Shown: piece after piece, positions 1-6,836 of the stretch
Layout: every line of letters starts with the position of its first letter
Position numbering within the stretch: the first letter of the stretch is position 1
Assembly (NCBI GenBank): GCA_016840825.1
Contig: JAEORN010000247.1
Coordinates: 1 to 10,880 of the forward strand
Reading direction: 5' to 3'
Length of the DNA: 10,880 nt
From: Candidatus Thorarchaeota archaeon
Lineage (GTDB): Archaea; Asgardarchaeota; Thorarchaeia; Thorarchaeales; Thorarchaeaceae
Notes under the pieces: generated by a model
Told to the model about the DNA's origin: nothing
The model's database searches: none
What the model saw: the letters and a program-made list of their open reading frames with translations, nothing else
Program-made: the position numbers and the translations under genes

Positions 1-2
1 AA

Positions 3-1550
3 AAAGATGCAATGCAGGAAGCCCTTAGGGGAGCTGCTCTCTCAGATGCTGAGCTTGAGAGATTAGCCGAGGGTGTGGATGAATCTGGTGAGACAATAAT
101 GCCTGTAGAAGACGGTGAGGATCTTATCTCAGCCGCTGCTCTTGCTCTAGATTTTGTTGAAAACCTTGAGACTTCAGCCCCTGTAGAACGAGAAGGAGGA
201 AAGGACGCAGTCGCTGGATTCGATGCGCTTCTTATGAAGTTAGAGAGACTGCGGTCAGATATTTCCCAACTTCAACGTGGTGTTGTAGGTGTCTTTGCTG
301 CTCAATTGCTCACATTTAGAGGAAACGTTGTTGAACTCAAATCCAGAATCTCTGAAGAGATGGTTGAAAGGCTGAGAATGAAATTCTTTAAGCAGTTCAT
401 CGAAACTACATTTGTAGATATCGTCGATAGCGAATTTGCAGCTTTAGAGAAGGACCTCGTTGACAAGATCGTAGAACAAACACAGGAACGCTTCAAGGAA
501 TTTGCTTTAAGGGTTAGAGAATCTGAAGTTGACCTTCGTGGCACTATTGTTGAGCAACAAGATATCGTGCGCTCTTTCATGCAGAGTCTTGAGGAGGAAA
601 CGGCCGCTCAAAGACAGGAGCTTGCAGAGAAACAAGCTGAATTGACAAAAATGGAAATGGAGGTTCGCAACCTCCAAGGCAAGATATCTGAGAGTCGCCA
701 TGCGAGTGTTGCAAGTGAGGAGTATGAACGCAGGATAGATGACCTTGAGAAGCAAGTGAGTTCGTTTAGAGATGATCTCCTCATCAAAGATGCTATGATT
801 GACGCTCGTGCCAAAGATCTGGAAAATGCGAACAATGAGATAGATGACCTCAAGATGCAGATTGGTGAATACCAAACCCAAATTGGTGTATACAAGGCTG
901 AAGCTGCTCTCACAAAGCCACGTGTGGAAAAGTCAGAAACTGAAATGGAAGCCATGAAGTCCAAGATTGAGCTCTTGGAGAATGCGCTTGAAGAAAAGAG
1001 ACAGCAAAATGATGTTGCCACTGCAAAGATTAAGGAGCTCGAATTGACGGCTAGGGATGCAGTCGCTGCCAAGGCTACATCTGAGAAAGAGGCTGAGGCA
1101 CGTCTGAAGGAACTTGACTCTATTCAAGGGAGAATTGCTGAGATAAAGAACCTCGATGAAAAGATTCACACACTGGAGAAGGAATTGAAGGCTGCAAAAG
1201 AGAGTATCTCCATAGTCGAGATGCAAAAGGAAGCCTTTGAGAAGGCTACACGCTTGATGGAGAAGGAACGTGATCTTGCCCTGGAACAGCGCGATCTATC
1301 TGATGAACGTACACAACGATATATCCAAGTTCTTGGAATGGAGAATAACACCAAGGTATTGCTTATTGTTGATGAAGTTGGTTCAATAACATTTTCAGAA
1401 CTTGGAAAATCTCTTGGCACTCCAGTAGGATTAGCCACAAAACATGTAAGAGAACTTGAGAAGCTTGGTGTATTGAAAATACAGGGCGACAAAGTCATCT
1501 CAACACTTCGCAGACTGAAGATCAAGGAAGGCGAAGTTAAAGTCGACTAG
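3..1550 (+). CDS. Long coiled-coil protein with C-terminal winged helix (5' partial)
   Basis: The frame is open to the left edge: codons for K-D-A precede the first ATG at 12, and no ribosome binding site is visible before that ATG, so the true start probably lies outside the window. Counting from the ATG at 12 (512 residues), residues 1-70 are acidic. Residues about 70-185 look helical. Residues about 190-440 are a long heptad-rich coiled coil full of E, K, Q and L. The last 70 residues (from about 443) form a winged-helix-like domain with the pattern ITFSELGKSLG, then KHVRELEKLGVLK, then a wing ending at DKVIST. No catalytic motif or membrane segment is visible. I do not recognise a named family. 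By architecture it could be a DNA-binding structural or regulatory protein that dimerises through the coiled coil; that is inference. Its stop overlaps the stop of the convergent downstream gene. Confidence 0.85.
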   Translation, partial: KDAMQEALRGAALSDAELERLAEGVDESGETIMPVEDGEDLISAAALALDFVENLETSAPVEREGGKDAVAGFDALLMKLERLRSDISQLQRGVVGVFAAQLLTFRGNVVELKSRISEEMVERLRMKFFKQFIETTFVDIVDSEFAALEKDLVDKIVEQTQERFKEFALRVRESEVDLRGTIVEQQDIVRSFMQSLEEETAAQRQELAEKQAELTKMEMEVRNLQGKISESRHASVASEEYERRIDDLEKQVSSFRDDLLIKDAMIDARAKDLENANNEIDDLKMQIGEYQTQIGVYKAEAALTKPRVEKSETEMEAMKSKIELLENALEEKRQQNDVATAKIKELELTARDAVAAKATSEKEAEARLKELDSIQGRIAEIKNLDEKIHTLEKELKAAKESISIVEMQKEAFEKATRLMEKERDLALEQRDLSDERTQRYIQVLGMENNTKVLLIVDEVGSITFSELGKSLGTPVGLATKHVRELEKLGVLKIQGDKVISTLRRLKIKEGEVKVD

Positions 1551-1894
1551 AATTCTATTGTTCTATCACCTTCACCGTGCGACTTCACCAATTCATTCCA
1601 GTAATCTGAGAGCTTGCTCACTGCTCTTGAGAAATCTTCGCAAATTGTGAAATTCCCCATCTTCTTTTCGACCATTCCTACATCTCTAAGTTTTCTCATT
1701 ACTTTAACATAGAGACCTCTACTTGATAAAACGAACTTCTCCCATTCAGAATCAAGCATTTTTCCATCATTGGATATCAAAGTGTTGAGAATTTTCGCAG
1801 CTTGTTCCACCTGCATTTCAGTGAAAAATACATAACGAAGAAGATGCCTTGGGCTTATGAGAGAGGGTCGACGTACTAGTTCAATCTTTGCCAT
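1547..1894 (-). CDS. Small winged-helix-like protein
   Basis: This is a 115-residue soluble protein with an ATG start. The central region (about residues 28-85) reads like a winged helix: a helix at QAAKILNTLISNDG, a second at MLDSEWEKFV, a likely recognition helix at LYVKVMRKLRDVGMVEKK, then a short wing at MGNFTICEDF. The C-terminal helix (about 88-105) could serve dimerisation. No enzyme motif is seen. A DNA-binding role is inferred from this pattern only. No clear Shine-Dalgarno sequence precedes the start, but a TATA-like element lies about 35-40 bp upstream, which fits a short-leader transcript. It is the last gene of the minus-strand run, 48 bp after the membrane protease-like gene. 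Its TAG stop and that of the convergent coiled-coil gene share the palindrome CTAG. Confidence 0.72.
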   Translation of the reverse strand: MAKIELVRRPSLISPRHLLRYVFFTEMQVEQAAKILNTLISNDGKMLDSEWEKFVLSSRGLYVKVMRKLRDVGMVEKKMGNFTICEDFSRAVSKLSDYWNELVKSHGEGDRTIEF

Positions 1895-1926
1895 ACTCGA
1901 AACCTGTGTACAAAGACCATTGGGTC

Positions 1927-1937
1927 AATATGATATT
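1927..1937 (-). promoter_or_regulatory. Candidate TATA-like promoter element for the small winged-helix gene
   Basis: AATATGATATT is a perfect 5-bp palindrome around one central base in the 48-bp gap between two minus-strand genes. Its centre is about 38 bp upstream of the ATG at 1894. An archaeal start site about 25 bp downstream would give a leader of about 12 nt, matching the absence of a Shine-Dalgarno sequence. This suggests the gene can be transcribed independently of the upstream protease-like gene. AT-rich palindromes occur by chance, so confidence is low. Confidence 0.35.
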
Positions 1938-1942
1938 AGGTA

Positions 1943-2935
1943 TTACCCAGACCTTCTCAGAGAACGTATCATTAGCATGAGCAGGGTAACACCAATGAAT
2001 ACTCCAAGAGATAGGATTGTTTGAACTGCATATGTGAAGACTGAAAGGCTCAATCCTCCATTGCCAGTAAGATACCAGAGAATTCCTCCAGTCGCTAAGC
2101 AAGCGATGAATGGAATGATTTGAAAGGGTGAGCGAATTCTTGACATCGCAGCAACCAGAATGAAGAATCCATAGCCGACAGCAGCAAATGCCAGTGATAA
2201 TGAGAAGAGAACGGCTAGTGTTTCAAACAGTCCGAATAGGATCCATCCCGCATCCGGAAGAAAATAGGCAATCACAAGCCAAATGATATCAAAAATGACT
2301 ATGACTTTCAAACCTGTGGCTGCATTTTTAATGTCCATATCTGAGGGAGCATTTGAGAACATTATCGTCATTGCAAGAAATGCCACTAACCAGAAGACAG
2401 GATTAATCACTGTTAGTTCTGAGAAAGTATAGAGGAATTGGTATACGAATCCCAAAATCAGCGTAGCAGGATAGAACGAGTCTGGATTTCCCTTTGATCC
2501 AATCAGATTACTAATCAACTCCAGGGCATCTCCACCTAGTCCCGGCGTACTTGGCACTAGATAAGTTGCAGCAAGTGCAAAAGCTATCAATAGAATAAGT
2601 GATACCATGACTGGCGCTAGGTTAATTATTGCATTCTTGAAGCTACTTTGCGGTTTGCGATATTTCACATAGCCAAGAATGATCTGGTCTTCTTGAACTT
2701 CAATATTAATTGGCTTAAACTCAACAACTTCTGTCCTCGTGACTTTACAGCCAAGATAGTGGGAGGTTTCATGCAATGCAACTCCAGGACCAACCAACAT
2801 GAACCATGACCGTGTTCCTGGCTCATGTGTTGTACGAAGTAGAACATGTGAAAGTTTCTCCAAAAGCCATCCTAAAGCCCATACTATAAAGAATAAACTT
2901 ACTCCTAAGAGTACAATGACGAAATATGTATTCAC
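1943..2935 (-). CDS. Multi-pass membrane metalloprotease-like protein (HExxH, M50/site-2-protease-like)
   Basis: This is a 330-residue hydrophobic protein with roughly eight or nine membrane segments: about 4-26, 44-60, 104-126, 155-175, 178-195, 207-228, 232-262, 271-290 and 297-323. HETSH at residues 55-59 is an HExxH zinc motif placed near a membrane segment, as in intramembrane metalloproteases. NAPSDMD at 195-201, just after another membrane segment, could supply the third zinc ligand (D199 or D201); M50-type proteases carry their third ligand, an Asp, late in the protein. NLAP at 105-108 may be a structural motif. Assignment to an M50-like family is inference from motif plus topology. 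The substrate is unknown; such enzymes often cut membrane-bound regulators. The start is GTG, supported by a strong GGAGGAG Shine-Dalgarno sequence 5 nt upstream. It lies 29 bp after the coiled-coil gene and within a run containing two putative regulators. Confidence 0.78.
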   Translation of the reverse strand: MNTYFVIVLLGVSLFFIVWALGWLLEKLSHVLLRTTHEPGTRSWFMLVGPGVALHETSHYLGCKVTRTEVVEFKPINIEVQEDQIILGYVKYRKPQSSFKNAIINLAPVMVSLILLIAFALAATYLVPSTPGLGGDALELISNLIGSKGNPDSFYPATLILGFVYQFLYTFSELTVINPVFWLVAFLAMTIMFSNAPSDMDIKNAATGLKVIVIFDIIWLVIAYFLPDAGWILFGLFETLAVLFSLSLAFAAVGYGFFILVAAMSRIRSPFQIIPFIACLATGGILWYLTGNGGLSLSVFTYAVQTILSLGVFIGVTLLMLMIRSLRRSG

Positions 2936-2964
2936 AGCAACTCCTCCATTGTAGTCCCTTAAAT

Positions 2965-3507
2965 TTATGAGTCAAGTCCAAGTTCTCTTCTTTTTTCCTC
3001 TTCGACACGATTTAGTTCACGTGTTTTTTGCTCTTCCATTTCTCTTGCTTTTTCTCTTTTGGCTTTCTCAACAAGCTTCTCCTTTTCCTTATCGATTTCA
3101 CGGAAACGTTTCTCTTTCACTTTCTCTGCATCTTTGATGCGTCTCTTTAGAACATCTACTGTCTTCTTCTTTTCAGATAGAGTCTTGTCCTTTCTTTTAA
3201 CCTGTTCTTGATATCGCTTCTCAGCGGCCCTCCATTCTTGCTCCACAGTGCGTAGTCGGTTTCTAAGTGCCTCATATGCATCTCTTTTTGATTTTTCAGC
3301 AGCTTTGAATGATTCCAATTCAGAATCAAGTCGGGAGTCCATTCCCTCTAATTCCATCTCTGCCCTCTGCAGATCCGTTTTGAACGTTCGAATATCAGAA
3401 TCAATCTTCTGAACTTTTTTATCCTGTAAGTACTCCTGATCTACCATCGCAATCATGAACTGTATTGCACTAGAGTATTTCACTCTTGCCTCGAATTCAT
3501 TCTTCAA
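2965..3507 (-). CDS. Highly charged coiled-coil protein
   Basis: This is a 180-residue protein made almost entirely of K, E, R, D, Q and hydrophobic heptad residues. It has one continuous coiled coil from about residue 25 to the C-terminus, with a short less charged N-terminal stretch (about 1-20) containing MIAMVDQEYL. No catalytic motif, signal peptide or membrane segment is seen. The frame opens with TTG at 3507, with AGGA about 8 nt upstream, and overlaps the end of the HTH_10 regulator gene by 11 bp, so translation is probably coupled. Internal ATGs (at residues 18 and 21) have no evident ribosome binding site and would remove the N-terminal stretch. The function is unknown; a scaffold or partner of the neighbouring regulator or membrane protein is possible but unproven. 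Confidence 0.75.
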   Translation of the reverse strand: MKNEFEARVKYSSAIQFMIAMVDQEYLQDKKVQKIDSDIRTFKTDLQRAEMELEGMDSRLDSELESFKAAEKSKRDAYEALRNRLRTVEQEWRAAEKRYQEQVKRKDKTLSEKKKTVDVLKRRIKDAEKVKEKRFREIDKEKEKLVEKAKREKAREMEEQKTRELNRVEEEKRRELGLDS

Positions 3508-4153
3508 CGTCCATTCCTAGAGAGAGCGCGAATTCTCTGACAATTGCTCTTTCAGCTCGTCTGAGACGCTCTTGGAATGCTACTCTCTTAATTCCAATTT
3601 TAGATGCAAGAGATTCGACCTCAGATTTGCGTGGAATTTCATAGTATCCTCTCATCCATGCTATTCTGAATGCTTGTTCTTGCTTCTTTGTGAGAAGGGG
3701 ATTTGAGATGCTACTCGGATATCTTCGTAATCGTTCAAGTTCAACGGATGTAAATCTCCTCTTTAGATTATCAAACATTCTTGAAAATTCAATATGAGTT
3801 GGAGCAAAAATCGTATGCGTCTGTTTTCCATTGGCAATGATAATGGGAAGTTTCGTCATGCATCCACTTTCAAGAACTGTTTCAAGAATTGATTTATCTT
3901 TCATAAAATGTCTAGCTCTAGTCCAATATTGCGTTTCAGATCTATGAGTGACTTCGAATTCTATAATGCTCTTCGATCTTTTCATGGATCTGGCATATTT
4001 TTTCAAAGGATTTTCAGTTCCATCAAGCGATTCAATGATGCCAAATCCCTCAGGGCCATTAATTGCTACAAGACTCACTCGAACAGGAATTGTCCGCGTG
4101 ATCTCGCAGGAATAGTAGTTTTCTGAAGCAATTCGTAACACAGCTTCTATCAT
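3497..4153 (-). CDS. HTH_10 (Bat-type) transcriptional regulator
   Basis: This is a 218-residue protein whose C-terminal part (about residues 153-205) matches the HTH_10 domain of bacterio-opsin-activator (Bat)-type archaeal regulators: LTKKQEQAFRIAWMRGYY, then EIPRKSEVESLASKIGIKR, then a recognition helix VAFQERLRRAERAIV. The pattern 'L-T-x-x-Q ... G-Y-Y-x-x-P-R' followed by 'L-A-x-x-x-G-I' is diagnostic. Residues 1-150 form a mixed alpha/beta region without a familiar sensor motif, comparable in place to the N-terminal domain of other HTH_10 proteins; it may sense a ligand. It is transcribed divergently from an EamA transporter, with a 7-bp inverted repeat 8 bp upstream of its ATG. No Shine-Dalgarno sequence is present, which fits a short or absent leader. 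It heads the minus-strand run containing the coiled-coil and protease-like genes. Autoregulation and control of the transporter are inference. Confidence 0.88.
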   Translation of the reverse strand: MIEAVLRIASENYYSCEITRTIPVRVSLVAINGPEGFGIIESLDGTENPLKKYARSMKRSKSIIEFEVTHRSETQYWTRARHFMKDKSILETVLESGCMTKLPIIIANGKQTHTIFAPTHIEFSRMFDNLKRRFTSVELERLRRYPSSISNPLLTKKQEQAFRIAWMRGYYEIPRKSEVESLASKIGIKRVAFQERLRRAERAIVREFALSLGMDVEE

Positions 4154-4161
4154 TATTAAAC

Positions 4162-4179
4162 ACCCGTCATAAGACGGGT
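4162..4179. promoter_or_regulatory. Operator-like perfect inverted repeat
   Basis: ACCCGTC-ATAA-GACGGGT has perfect 7-bp arms separated by 4 bp. It lies between the HTH_10 regulator start (8 bp away) and the transporter start (48 bp away). Relative to the shared TATA-like element at 4179-4190, it falls between the TATA box and the predicted start site of the regulator, a classic repressor position. For the transporter it overlaps the place where the BRE element would lie. Binding by the adjacent HTH_10 protein is inference. I saw no second copy in the window. Confidence 0.6.
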
Positions 4180-4190
4180 ATATGCATATT
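4179..4190. promoter_or_regulatory. Shared divergent TATA-like element
   Basis: TATATGCATATT contains the perfect palindrome ATATGCATAT (4180-4189), so it can act as a TATA box in both directions. Towards the minus strand it is centred about 31 bp from the regulator ATG, predicting a leader of only a few bases. Towards the plus strand it is centred about 43 bp from the transporter ATG, predicting a leader of about 18 nt that includes a GGAAG Shine-Dalgarno sequence near 4216-4220. Confidence 0.55.
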
Positions 4191-4227
4191 CACTATTTAG
4201 TTTGTCTAGTAAGTAGGAAGTCTCAAT

Positions 4228-5175
4228 ATGAATCAACTAATTGATCCATCATCGGCAAAAGAACAACCTTCTCGGAGATCACGTCTGATTGCGGTTGGTC
4301 AGGCGTGCTTTGTGACGGTGCTATGGTCATCCTCGTGGGTCATTATCAAATTTGGTTTAGAAGAGATTCCTCCTCTGATTTTTGCTGGTTTGAGATATTC
4401 GATTGCATCATTAATTCTTCTCACGCTCATTGGAACACGAAGAGAGAGAAGAATAATCCTGAGAGGGCGAACAAAGAAGTGGTGGACTACGCTTTCAGTG
4501 TACGGATTAATTTACATTACAGCTACTCAAGGCACGCAATTCTTGGCACTCAACTATCTCCCAGCAATTACCCTTTCCCTTCTTCTTAATCTGACACCTA
4601 TCTTCGTTCTTGCTATGTCAATTCCTTGGCTAAAGGAAACTCCTTCCCTAACCGAGATATTCTTCATTCTAGTTGGCTTTGCTGGCGTTCTCATATACTT
4701 CTATCCCTTGGATTTTATCGGTATTTCGATAATTGGGCTCCTAATTGGCGTATTCAGTGTATTAGCAAACTCATTATCATCGATTATTGGAAGAGCAATT
4801 AATCGCGCTCAAGACACTTCCGCGCTCGTCGTAACGGGCGTTAGTATGTCAATAGGCGCGTCTATTCTTCTAGTTCTAGGATTCACCACAGAAACGATTA
4901 CGCCCCTAACTCCAATATCTTGGATATGGATACTCTGGCTTGCAGTTCTAAATACAGCGCTCGCTTTCACCCTATGGAACAAAGCTATGCGCTCTCTTAG
5001 AGCAATTGATACAGCGTTGATAAACAGCACAATGATGCCACAGATAATTCTCCTCTCAATCGTGTTTCTAGGTGAGTTTCCAACGATAATGGGTTGGATG
5101 GGCTTGGTTCTCCTAGCAGTTGGAATCACAGCTGTACAAGTGTTTCAAACAAGAAAAAAGAATGAACAGACATGA
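4228..5175 (+). CDS. EamA/DMT-superfamily transporter
   Basis: This is a 315-residue inner-membrane protein with about ten membrane segments arranged as two EamA repeats (about residues 20-158 and 163-306). The first repeat starts with the family pattern LWSSSWVIIKFGLEEIPPL followed by FAGLRY. The second contains the typical stretch 'A-F-T-L-W-N-K-A' (246-253) and ends its penultimate segment with 'F-L-G-E' (280-283). The N-terminus is polar with several arginines and should be cytoplasmic; the C-terminus is short and basic. The length matches the family. DMT members export amino acids, nucleosides or other small metabolites, but the substrate cannot be read from the sequence. The ATG start has GGAAG 7 nt upstream. 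Divergence from the HTH_10 regulator across an operator-like palindrome suggests control by that protein. Confidence 0.93.
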   Translation: MNQLIDPSSAKEQPSRRSRLIAVGQACFVTVLWSSSWVIIKFGLEEIPPLIFAGLRYSIASLILLTLIGTRRERRIILRGRTKKWWTTLSVYGLIYITATQGTQFLALNYLPAITLSLLLNLTPIFVLAMSIPWLKETPSLTEIFFILVGFAGVLIYFYPLDFIGISIIGLLIGVFSVLANSLSSIIGRAINRAQDTSALVVTGVSMSIGASILLVLGFTTETITPLTPISWIWILWLAVLNTALAFTLWNKAMRSLRAIDTALINSTMMPQIILLSIVFLGEFPTIMGWMGLVLLAVGITAVQVFQTRKKNEQT

Positions 5176-5211
5176 AAACACTGATTTCCTTCTATGAGAA
5201 AGGCTAAAGAG

Positions 5212-5237
5212 TATATTTTGTGAACAGATTTTGAGGT
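5212..5237 (+). promoter_or_regulatory. Candidate TATA box and Shine-Dalgarno sequence of the 177-residue ORF
   Basis: TATATTT at 5212-5218 is centred about 26 bp upstream of the ATG at 5241. GAGGT at 5233-5237 lies 3 nt before that ATG and 9 nt before a second in-frame ATG at 5247. The TATA position predicts transcription starting near 5240, which would leave the GAGGT out of the transcript, so the two signals do not agree fully. The gene may instead be read from the transporter promoter 65 bp upstream. Confidence 0.35.
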
Positions 5238-5240
5238 ACA

Positions 5241-5774
5241 ATGCTGATGGAATACAGCAGGCTCAAAGAGACTGAGCTGTTTTCGTTCTTCCACTTTACA
5301 GAGATTGGAAGAAGGCCTCAGTCTAGTGGCATGATGGAAATATACTTGAAACCGGGGGGATTTCAAGAATTCATTGATGTAGCAATGAAAGTGGACAGAT
5401 CCGAAGGAGTGCATGAAGGAGTACTTCTTCTTGATAGAGATTGGATTGGAAGTCCAATGACTGTTAATCCCTTTGGAAAAGATCTTGCCAAGAGCTTTGT
5501 TGAAGCTGTGATTCATCCGGATGATAGAGAGAGGGCAAGTTCTATTGTTTCATCAATTTGGAATCTCTCCGGAGTAAGAGATACAAGCCATTATGCGAGC
5601 GAAAAGTCGGATAAACATGAAGAGCAACTACAGACACTCACAAGTGTATATTATGGAACTGAGAAGTGCTTTTCTTTGGATTTGAAAAAATCCAAGCTAC
5701 TTGTCGAAAATGTTGAAGACGTTGGCCGTTCTAGACTCCGAATTGTCATTTCATCTTTAGAAAAACAGCTATAA
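5241..5774 (+). CDS. Unrecognised 177-residue protein
   Basis: I do not recognise this protein. It is soluble in appearance, with no signal peptide, membrane segment or coiled coil. The N-terminal half alternates short strands and helices (for example MMEIYLKPGGFQEFIDVAMK, residues 31-50, and GVLLLDRDWIG, about 60-70). A strand-rich C-terminus (about 140-177) ends in a pattern of alternating hydrophobics, SRLRIVISSLEK. HPDDRERASSIVSSIW (about 92-107) loosely resembles the 'H-P-D-D-R' seen at the end of PAS domains; with no other PAS features this is only a hint. The start may be the ATG at 5241 or the one at 5247, which has better Shine-Dalgarno spacing. It follows the DMT transporter on the same strand after 65 bp and ends 6 bp before the convergent lplB stop. 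Confidence 0.7.
   Translation: MLMEYSRLKETELFSFFHFTEIGRRPQSSGMMEIYLKPGGFQEFIDVAMKVDRSEGVHEGVLLLDRDWIGSPMTVNPFGKDLAKSFVEAVIHPDDRERASSIVSSIWNLSGVRDTSHYASEKSDKHEEQLQTLTSVYYGTEKCFSLDLKKSKLLVENVEDVGRSRLRIVISSLEKQL
5757..5768 (-). terminator. Candidate T-run terminator after lplB
   Basis: Reading the minus strand past the lplB stop codon, the sequence reaches a run of five T (GCTGTTTTTCT) about 15 bp downstream, inside the 3' end of the convergent gene. Archaeal termination often uses short T-runs without a hairpin, so this could end the lipoate transcript. The evidence is weak. Confidence 0.25.
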
Positions 5775-5780
5775 AGATTC

Positions 5781-6065
5781 TTAATTTTCAAAAGCCTTCA
5801 TAATTGCTTTTGCGATATCAAGAGCGCTCGCACCAATTAAGACTGCATTGTTTCTATCTAGCGAGATTTGGATCTCTGAAGTGACTAGTTCGATACTCAC
5901 TTCACATCCCTCAAGCCCCTTTTCGATTTCATCAAGAGTTGATTCCGGATGAAGGAAAAAATCGCCAAGTATTCTAATTGAGTCAATTACTTGCCCTCTA
6001 AATTCGACCTTGAGTTTCAGCATTTTTCCTTCTGGAATTTTATAATCAATTGTCTTCAAGGTCAT
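5781..6065 (-). CDS. lplB: Lipoate-protein ligase accessory subunit LplB
   Basis: This 94-residue protein matches the small C-terminal domain of lipoate ligases, which is a separate subunit in archaea. Diagnostic features are I-P-E-G-K-M-L-K (10-17), then alternating strands, then GDFFLHPES (34-42), and a following helix with EIEKGLEGCEV (about 46-56). In the family, LplB is needed with LplA to form the acyl-adenylate, while transfer of the activated group resides in LplA. Its ATG directly follows the lplA stop (TAGATG) with GAGG just upstream, indicating translational coupling and equimolar production. It acts in the cytoplasm. It is the last gene of the minus-strand lipoate run and is convergent with the 177-residue ORF. 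Confidence 0.9.
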   Translation of the reverse strand: MTLKTIDYKIPEGKMLKLKVEFRGQVIDSIRILGDFFLHPESTLDEIEKGLEGCEVSIELVTSEIQISLDRNNAVLIGASALDIAKAIMKAFEN

Positions 6066-6833
6066 CTACCTCTTGAAGTTCCATTCATACGTTGAGTACT
6101 TGTCCGCTGCAAGTTGCTTGGCTACTATTTGCTCTTCTATTGTAAGCTGTCCTCGAACGAGATTAATGCCAAGAGCTTTTGAAAAACCATCATGGAGAGC
6201 TTGTTTAAGTTCGTCAATTGAGACATCTCTTTCAAGTACATCTCTAATTGATGTAACTCGCTGTTTGACATCTGCTATCATCTTGTCTGAAATCTTTTCA
6301 CTTGGTACCTTTAAAACCTGAAACATCACATTGACATCCAAATCAAGTAGTACTGTTCCATGTTGTAAGACACACGAATTACGCCTTGTTTGAGCGTTTC
6401 CTGAAATCTTCTTTCCACCTGTTATAATATCATTTATCGGCTTGAACTCAGATTTGATGCCAAGATGATCAAGCGCACTAGTCAAACCTTTACAGATAAT
6501 CTTGTATGACCCAATAATATCATCAGGCGCGAGTCGATGTCCCCTTGGTAGTATGATAGAGTATGTTATCTCGCCATTATAGTCATGATAGACAGCTCCT
6601 CCGCCAGTGATTCTTCGAATCATATCGATGTTTTGCGCTTTGCAATAATCTATGTCCACTTCATCCATCATGCCTTGAAAGGTTCCAATAGACACCGCTG
6701 ATGGTAGCCATCTGTAGAACCGTAATGTCGGTGTAACTTTGCCCTCCTTCATTGAGAGTGTAATAGATTCATCAATTGCCATATTTTCAAAGGCTGAATG
6801 TACTTCCAAGTCAATGAACCGGAATTCTTCCAT
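6066..6833 (-). CDS. lplA: Lipoate-protein ligase catalytic subunit LplA
   Basis: This is a 255-residue cytoplasmic enzyme of the biotin/lipoate ligase fold. It would attach lipoate or octanoate, through an acyl-AMP intermediate, to the lysine of carrier domains such as GcvH or dehydrogenase E2. Visible motifs are RRITGGGAVYHD (73-84), the lipoyl-binding glycine-rich loop; GGKKISGNAQ (139-148), with the expected catalytic lysine at about 142, just before I-S-G; and LQHGTVLLDLD (156-166). The length equals the large domain only, and the missing small domain is supplied by the next gene, as in archaeal split ligases. The ATG lies 3 bp after the stop of the radical SAM gene, with a weak purine-rich GTGAGAG before it. 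Octanoyltransferase LipM or LipB are related folds, but the 'K-x-S-G-x-A' lysine and the adjacent LplB favour the ligase. Confidence 0.94.
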   Translation of the reverse strand: MEEFRFIDLEVHSAFENMAIDESITLSMKEGKVTPTLRFYRWLPSAVSIGTFQGMMDEVDIDYCKAQNIDMIRRITGGGAVYHDYNGEITYSIILPRGHRLAPDDIIGSYKIICKGLTSALDHLGIKSEFKPINDIITGGKKISGNAQTRRNSCVLQHGTVLLDLDVNVMFQVLKVPSEKISDKMIADVKQRVTSIRDVLERDVSIDELKQALHDGFSKALGINLVRGQLTIEEQIVAKQLAADKYSTYEWNFKR

Positions 6834-6836
6834 CTC

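Noticed and set aside
302..1525. Several minus-strand frames of 92-154 codons opposite the coiled-coil gene
   Set aside because: They are serine- and leucine-rich mirror frames of a coiled-coil gene, overlap each other in different frames, and have no start signals or family motifs.
4305..4589. 94-codon plus-strand frame inside the transporter gene
   Set aside because: It is out of frame within a gene with a convincing EamA pattern and has no ribosome binding site.
5521..5570. PAS-type sensor domain in the 177-residue protein
   Set aside because: Only the short H-P-D-D-R string is suggestive; the strand order and remaining PAS residues are not visible.
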